64,000 nt of DNA from Lysinibacillus pakistanensis (GTDB lineage Bacteria; Bacillota; Bacilli; Bacillales_A; Planococcaceae), in the NCBI RefSeq assembly GCF_030123245.1, contig NZ_CP126101.1, positions 1,796,501 through 1,860,500 of the forward strand. Direction: 5' to 3'. Positions 60,101-64,000 of this stretch are shown one piece after another. The stretch's first letter is position 1. Every line of letters starts with the position of its first letter. The position numbers were made by a program, and so were the translations under genes. Under the pieces are notes generated by a model. It ran no database searches. It had not been told where the DNA came from and saw nothing but the letters and a program-made list of their open reading frames with translations.

Positions 60101-60360
60101 CATAAAAAGATAAGCAAAAGCACTTTTTGTTGAAATTAATGAATTTCTTTTTTTAGTCGATTAATTAGGAAACAAAGTTAATTTCAATTTTGTACTTTCT
60201 TATTAAGCATTTAATAGAAGAAGTCGAGCATAGTGAAGAGTTTGTAAAATGCAAAAATGCTTAATTTTACCTTTTTAGTTACGTTATACATATCAATTAT
60301 TAGCTGTTGTTCACTAGTGAAAGATGGAAACGTATTTTAAAGAAAGCAAATAACAATAAT
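60101..60360. other. Intergenic, no gene seen
   Basis: AT-rich. No supported feature before the ribosome-binding site of the next gene. Confidence 0.4.
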
Positions 60361-60377
60361 AAACGGAGGTTTTTCGT

Positions 60378-61556
60378 ATGTCTCAACTGCCTGAATATGC
60401 TATGAATTCAACTGAAAACGAAAAAACATCAACTGTTGATGCTACTGTATGTAAAGAAGTGCAGCAATTCGACAAACAACTGACATCACTTTTTGATTCG
60501 CTTAAAGTTCCAGGCGTAGCTGTACTTGTAATTACCAAGGATAAAGTATTGTATAAGAAAGAAATCGGATATGCCAATATTGAAAAGAAAATTCCTTACA
60601 CATTGGACACAGTTACTAATATTGCTTCTATAAGTAAAACCTTTATTGGGGGATCATTGGCAAAAGCTCAGGAAGATGGCTTACTTAGCCTGGATGAGGA
60701 TATCAATGACATACTTCCTTTCAAAGTAGTAAACCCATATTTCCCAAATGAGAAAATTACGTTAAAAAATCTTGCTTCACATACATCCGGAATTGAGGAC
60801 GACGAAACTAAATATATCCATTCTTACAGTGCTTATGGCGCTAAGATTATGACTTTGAAAGATTTCTTATATAGCTATCTGAATCCTGAGGGTAAATGGT
60901 ATTCAAGGGACAATTTCTCAAACAATAAACCTGGAGCAAGCTTTTCTTACAGTAATATCGGATCTGCACTTGCTGGATACTGCATCGAAGCAAGAAGCAA
61001 GATGACATATGCCGATTATGTGAGAAAAAATATATTTGAAAAGCTATCTATGAACAACAGCGGTTGGAACAGGAGCGAATTCAAACTAGCAAACATAGCA
61101 TTAAATTATTCTAAACTGAGGATTGATTTTACTAACCATACAGAATACATGGCTGCCACCCTTGAACCAATGCCTGCTTATGAGTTAATTACGTATCCTG
61201 ACGGCGGGGTTATGACAACGGTTAATGATCTATCAAAATACTTGCAAGCTATTATGAAAAGAAAAGATACATTTATTACTGCGAAAAGCATTGATTTAAT
61301 GCTGCAAAAACAATTTAACGACACAAATGTTCCTCCAGAATGCAAAGAAACTGATGAAAATATAGGATTATTCTGGAGTTATAGTAGCGAAAAGGTCTGG
61401 GGACATACTGGCAGTGATCCTGGAGTAGATACATCTATGTATGTAAATTCAAACAACGTAGGTTTAATAGCTTTTATAAACACTGATGACTCTAGTTTGG
61501 AAGGAGAGAAATACGAAGAATTAGTAAACTTGCTGATGAATTGCCCAATTAAGTAG
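60378..61556 (+). CDS. Beta-lactamase-fold serine hydrolase (class C/esterase type)
   Basis: A 392-residue protein. The catalytic SxxK is in IASISKTFIGG (about residue 87), the YxN motif is in SYSNIGSALAG and the third motif is HTGSDPGVD in place of KTG. FDSLKVPGVAVLVI opens the fold. No signal peptide is present, so it is a cytosolic esterase or D-peptidase rather than a secreted beta-lactamase. Start ATG 60378 has a GGAGG upstream. It is separated by about 90 bases from the split adenylyltransferase gene. Confidence 0.8.
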   Translation: MSQLPEYAMNSTENEKTSTVDATVCKEVQQFDKQLTSLFDSLKVPGVAVLVITKDKVLYKKEIGYANIEKKIPYTLDTVTNIASISKTFIGGSLAKAQEDGLLSLDEDINDILPFKVVNPYFPNEKITLKNLASHTSGIEDDETKYIHSYSAYGAKIMTLKDFLYSYLNPEGKWYSRDNFSNNKPGASFSYSNIGSALAGYCIEARSKMTYADYVRKNIFEKLSMNNSGWNRSEFKLANIALNYSKLRIDFTNHTEYMAATLEPMPAYELITYPDGGVMTTVNDLSKYLQAIMKRKDTFITAKSIDLMLQKQFNDTNVPPECKETDENIGLFWSYSSEKVWGHTGSDPGVDTSMYVNSNNVGLIAFINTDDSSLEGEKYEELVNLLMNCPIK

Positions 61557-61644
61557 GAGTATGTTTAAGAAAATTGAATTGAATCCCAATAAACCAGCAT
61601 AAACGTATATTATGTCAGCTTAATTTAGAGGGGAGATTTTGTAG

Positions 61645-62628
61645 TTGGTGAGTGATTTGAGTAATAAAGAAATACCAAAGCAAGCCATACAAGCACTAAA
61701 AATCGTAGAGAAATTACTTGGAAAATCTATAGTAGGAGTATTTTTATCTTAATTCAGCAGAAGACCCCACCTCTAGAAGTGGTGAGATGAATGGGATTTT
61801 GGTTCCTTTTCAGCGGGTGTCCAAACACCTACTGAATGAAGATAAAGCCTCCGGCGGATGTCACGGATTTTCAAAGGAATGAATTGTGCGGGCACAATTC
61901 AAAATCCGGACGCAATTACGCCAAGGCGAAATTGATTTGGTTCTACAGTAAATGGTGGTTTACGCATTAACAGTGATGTAGATGTCCTAGTGGTCGTGAA
62001 TCATTGTTTATCTGAAGGGACTCGAAAAAAACTAACGGACAAATTAATGCTGATATCTGGAAAAATAGGAAACACAGACTCTATGAGACCACTTGAAGTC
62101 ACGGTGGTAAATCATAGCGATCTTGTACCTTGGCGATACCCACCCAAAAATGAATTTATTTATGGGGAGTGGCTCAGAAGTGAGTTTGAAAAAGGACAAA
62201 TCCAGGAACCAACCTATGATCCTGATTTGGCAATCGTTTTAGCACAAGTGAGGATGAATAGTATTTCTCTATTTGGTCCTAATGCTTCAGATATACTTGA
62301 TCCCGTTCCGATGATAGATATTCGAACAGCGATTAAGGAATCTTTACCAGGGTTGGTAGAGGGTATCATAGGTGATGAGCGTAATGTAATTTTAACCCTA
62401 GCTCGAATGTGGCAGACGGTGTCTATCGGTGAAATTTCTTCAAAAGATATGGCTGCAAAATGGGCTTTACCTCGGTTACCCAAAGAATATTCGACTTTAC
62501 TCGATTTAGCTAGAAAAGTTTATCGTGGAGAAATTGTTGATAAGTGGGAAGAAAGGGATTCCGAGGTGACAGCACTCGTTAATTATATGAAAAATTCTAT
62601 AGAAACTTGTCTTAGAGAAATCGATTGA
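61645..62628 (+). pseudogene. Spectinomycin adenylyltransferase ANT(9)/AadA-type gene, split by an insertion
   Basis: The 5' part (from TTG 61645 or GTG 61648) encodes LSNKEIPKQAIQALKIVEKL and SIVGVFL. The 3' part resumes GSTVNGGLRINSDVDVLVVV at 61939 and continues to TGA 62628 with PLEVTVVNHSDLVPWRYPP, IYGEWLRSEFE, DERNVILTLARMWQTV and KYSTLL-like residues. The whole matches ANT(9)-type enzymes, which adenylylate spectinomycin. A 189-bp structured insert separates the hydrophobic strand from the catalytic GSx10DxD motif, so the gene is inactive unless a downstream start restores function, which is unlikely. Confidence 0.85.
61748..61936 (+). mobile_element. Small structured insertion inside the ANT(9)-like gene, possibly IS605/TnpB-derived
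   Basis: 189 bp without a coding frame. It contains hairpins TTCAG...CTGAA (about 61811-61838), a long imperfect stem from GCCTCCGGCG (about 61846) to CGCCAAGGC (about 61926) with the perfect inner stem GAATTGTGC/GCACAATTC, and CCCCACCTCT...AGTGGTGAG near the left end. It leaves no target duplication that I can see. The subterminal hairpins and lack of duplication suggest a non-autonomous IS200/IS605-type element or an omega-RNA-like right end. Confidence 0.55.
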
Positions 62629-62663
62629 ACTTTTTTATAATTGAACAATACTCAACAAAGGAC

Positions 62664-62703
62664 GAATCCATTTTGATCAAATTTTTCAAAATGGATTTTT
62701 TTG
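62664..62703 (+). terminator. Intrinsic terminator
   Basis: AATCCATTTTG pairs with CAAAATGGATT, followed by TTTTTT. It terminates the split adenylyltransferase unit. Confidence 0.8.
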
Positions 62704-63044
62704 CTATCGGCATAAAATATAGGCTTAAGGGTGCTTTTTATTAGAAAATAAATAAGATGAAGGGTAAAATAACAAATCAGAGTTTGATAATAATTACTTT
62801 TATTTCCTACAAGTAAAGTTTGTGGTTACTAATTTAATAGGGTGTGAGAAGAGTCAGAACTGAAAGCATTGTTTAATAGAGGGCTGTACAGAAAGTTGGT
62901 AGTGACAAGCAGATCAAAAATAGTTAAATTGAGTAAGAGGATGAAAATAGTAAGAGTGGTAAGAATTATTCATTATAAATACTGACACTAAAAGAGCTAA
63001 GGCTTAAAGAGAAGTAATTATCATGAAATTTACTGGAAGGTAAA
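62704..63044. other. Intergenic, no gene seen
   Basis: About 340 bases, AT-rich, with no supported feature before the next ribosome-binding site. Confidence 0.4.
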
Positions 63045-63059
63045 AAGAGGTAAATAATT

Positions 63060-64000
63060 TTGATAAATAAATTTACGAAATCAAAAAAATTACTGATAAT
63101 TATTAGTTTTATTTTTATCTTACTATCAATGCGCTTTGGATGGTTTCTTTATTTTAATGCACCGACAAATCAAACTGCAGAAAGGGGAATTGTTGATTTA
63201 CGTCATATAACGTTAAAGGAAGATAAGGTTATTTTTTTAAATGGAGAATGGCTATTTTATCCTTCAAAGTTTATAATTGGCGATTCTAGCGCAAATATTG
63301 AACCACAGTACATACAAGTTCCTGGTAATTGGAAAGAACAAATGGAGCCGCTTGAGGGGTCCTCTATAGGTAATGCCTCCTACAGGCTTAAAATTTTGCT
63401 TCCTGATCAGGATGAAACTATATATGGAATTAAATTAGAAGGATTTGAGTCGTATGCAAGTATTTATGTGAACGGGAAATTGGTGAATAGTGAAAACCTT
63501 GCTAATAAATATCCATTAGAGAAAATAAAAAAACAGGGACCCATGACGGTCATATTTTCCTCTGAGGCAAAAGAAATTGACTTAATTATTCAAATTTCCA
63601 ATTATGATAGTTTTAATTCGGGAGGTTTGAAAGACTCGGTCTATTTTGGGCTTCATTCTGCAATTACAAAGGGAGCCACCTTCTCCGAATCATTGCAATT
63701 ACTAGTTAGTGTGATTTTTTTTCTACACGGTTTCTATGCGTTATCGATTTTCTTCCTTGGGAGAGGGCAATATGAAAAGGAATTACTCTATTTTAGTTTT
63801 TTACTCATTCTTAATGGATTTATTATTTTAATAGACGATAATGTTCTGTTAAATCTCCCAATAAAGAATGCACTCTACATTAAATTACTGATAGTGTTAC
63901 TGATCGGATTACTACTCTTAACATTAACATTTATTAATGAACTCTATAAAATTAAGTCTACACTATCAAATGTATTATACGTACTATTCATCCCCATAGC
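63060..64000 (+). CDS. 7TMR-DISM sensor protein, N-terminal part (runs off the window)
   Basis: An open frame from TTG 63060 (AAGAGG 9 bases upstream) to the window end, at least 313 residues. N-terminal helix (about 10-28), extracellular DISMED2-like domain (FLNGEWLFYPSKFII, VPGNWKEQ, YGIKLEGFESYASIYVNGK) and then several membrane helices starting near 220. It has the same plan as the sensor at 26721, so it is probably a second 7TMR-DISM histidine kinase; the kinase part lies outside the window. Confidence 0.8.
   Translation, partial: MINKFTKSKKLLIIISFIFILLSMRFGWFLYFNAPTNQTAERGIVDLRHITLKEDKVIFLNGEWLFYPSKFIIGDSSANIEPQYIQVPGNWKEQMEPLEGSSIGNASYRLKILLPDQDETIYGIKLEGFESYASIYVNGKLVNSENLANKYPLEKIKKQGPMTVIFSSEAKEIDLIIQISNYDSFNSGGLKDSVYFGLHSAITKGATFSESLQLLVSVIFFLHGFYALSIFFLGRGQYEKELLYFSFLLILNGFIILIDDNVLLNLPIKNALYIKLLIVLLIGLLLLTLTFINELYKIKSTLSNVLYVLFIPI

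Noticed and set aside
60378..61556. A true class C beta-lactamase
   Set aside because: It has no signal peptide and has HTG in place of KTG, fitting esterase-like family members better.

Overview
The window reads as chromosomal DNA from a low-G+C, spore-forming Bacillaceae/Planococcaceae bacterium, most like Lysinibacillus. The basis is strong AGGAGG ribosome-binding sites, frequent TTG/GTG starts, YwhD, YqeB and YxeA family proteins, a bacillithiol-transferase-like DinB protein, a Spo0A paralogue, and many TetR regulator/effector pairs. No rRNA, tRNA or CRISPR array was seen. The window is accessory-rich: regulator/effector pairs, transporters, resistance-type genes and insertion-sequence debris rather than a core block.

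Layout. 1-8.4 kb: a truncated IS3-type element, a TetR/hydrolase pair whose hydrolase is frameshifted, a Nudix hydrolase, a TetR gene controlling an SDR-reductase/hydrolase fusion through twin palindromes, and two relics of the same DUF1998 helicase next to IS scars. 8.8-15.6 kb: a Spo0A effector domain without its receiver, Nudix and HAD hydrolases, a TauE exporter divergent from a LysR regulator, an acetyl-CoA hydrolase/CoA-transferase and a DinB/BstA protein. 15.8-20.8 kb: one six-gene unit (ABC ATPase, two permeases, YxeA, response regulator, histidine kinase) of the lantibiotic-protection type. 21-25.4 kb: GNAT, hydrolase, FAD oxidoreductase, ferredoxin and YwhD. 26.7-36 kb: a double-kinase hybrid sensor, a TetR regulon with a phosphatase and a hydrolase, then TetR, an MFS pump and a FusB-like EF-G-binding protein. 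36.9-39.8 kb: OhrR/Ohr/nitroreductase, an AhpD-like protein and an Lrp regulator. 42-44.8 kb: an attenuator-controlled operon of a Cfr-type 23S rRNA methyltransferase, an extra ribosomal protein L3 with an altered peptidyl-transferase loop, and a SurA-N-like protein. 45-52 kb: GNAT, CPBP protease, ComP/ComA-like two-component system, tandem-MerR regulator and ABC exporter. 53-64 kb: TetR, an IS110/IS1111 element, small enzymes, a WYL regulator, a beta-lactamase-fold esterase, a spectinomycin adenylyltransferase gene split by a small structured insertion, and the start of another 7TMR-DISM receptor.

Two things stand out. First, the Cfr/L3/SurA-N operon with leader peptides and two intrinsic terminators looks like an inducible cassette that modifies both RNA and protein of the peptidyl-transferase centre. 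Second, three copies of a roughly 0.75-kb repeat (25.9, 36.0 and 39.9 kb) share terminal inverted repeats, and each lies between two copies of the local intrinsic-terminator hairpin. This suggests an uncharacterised element that targets and duplicates terminators; one copy carries a complete IS3-type element with a 3-bp target duplication.

Genes for ribosome or translation protection (Cfr-like, L3 variant, FusB-like, ANT(9)-like) and for export or antimicrobial defence recur across the window, so it reads as an intrinsic resistance and stress island shaped by many small insertions. All family names come from recognising motifs by eye; no database search was run.
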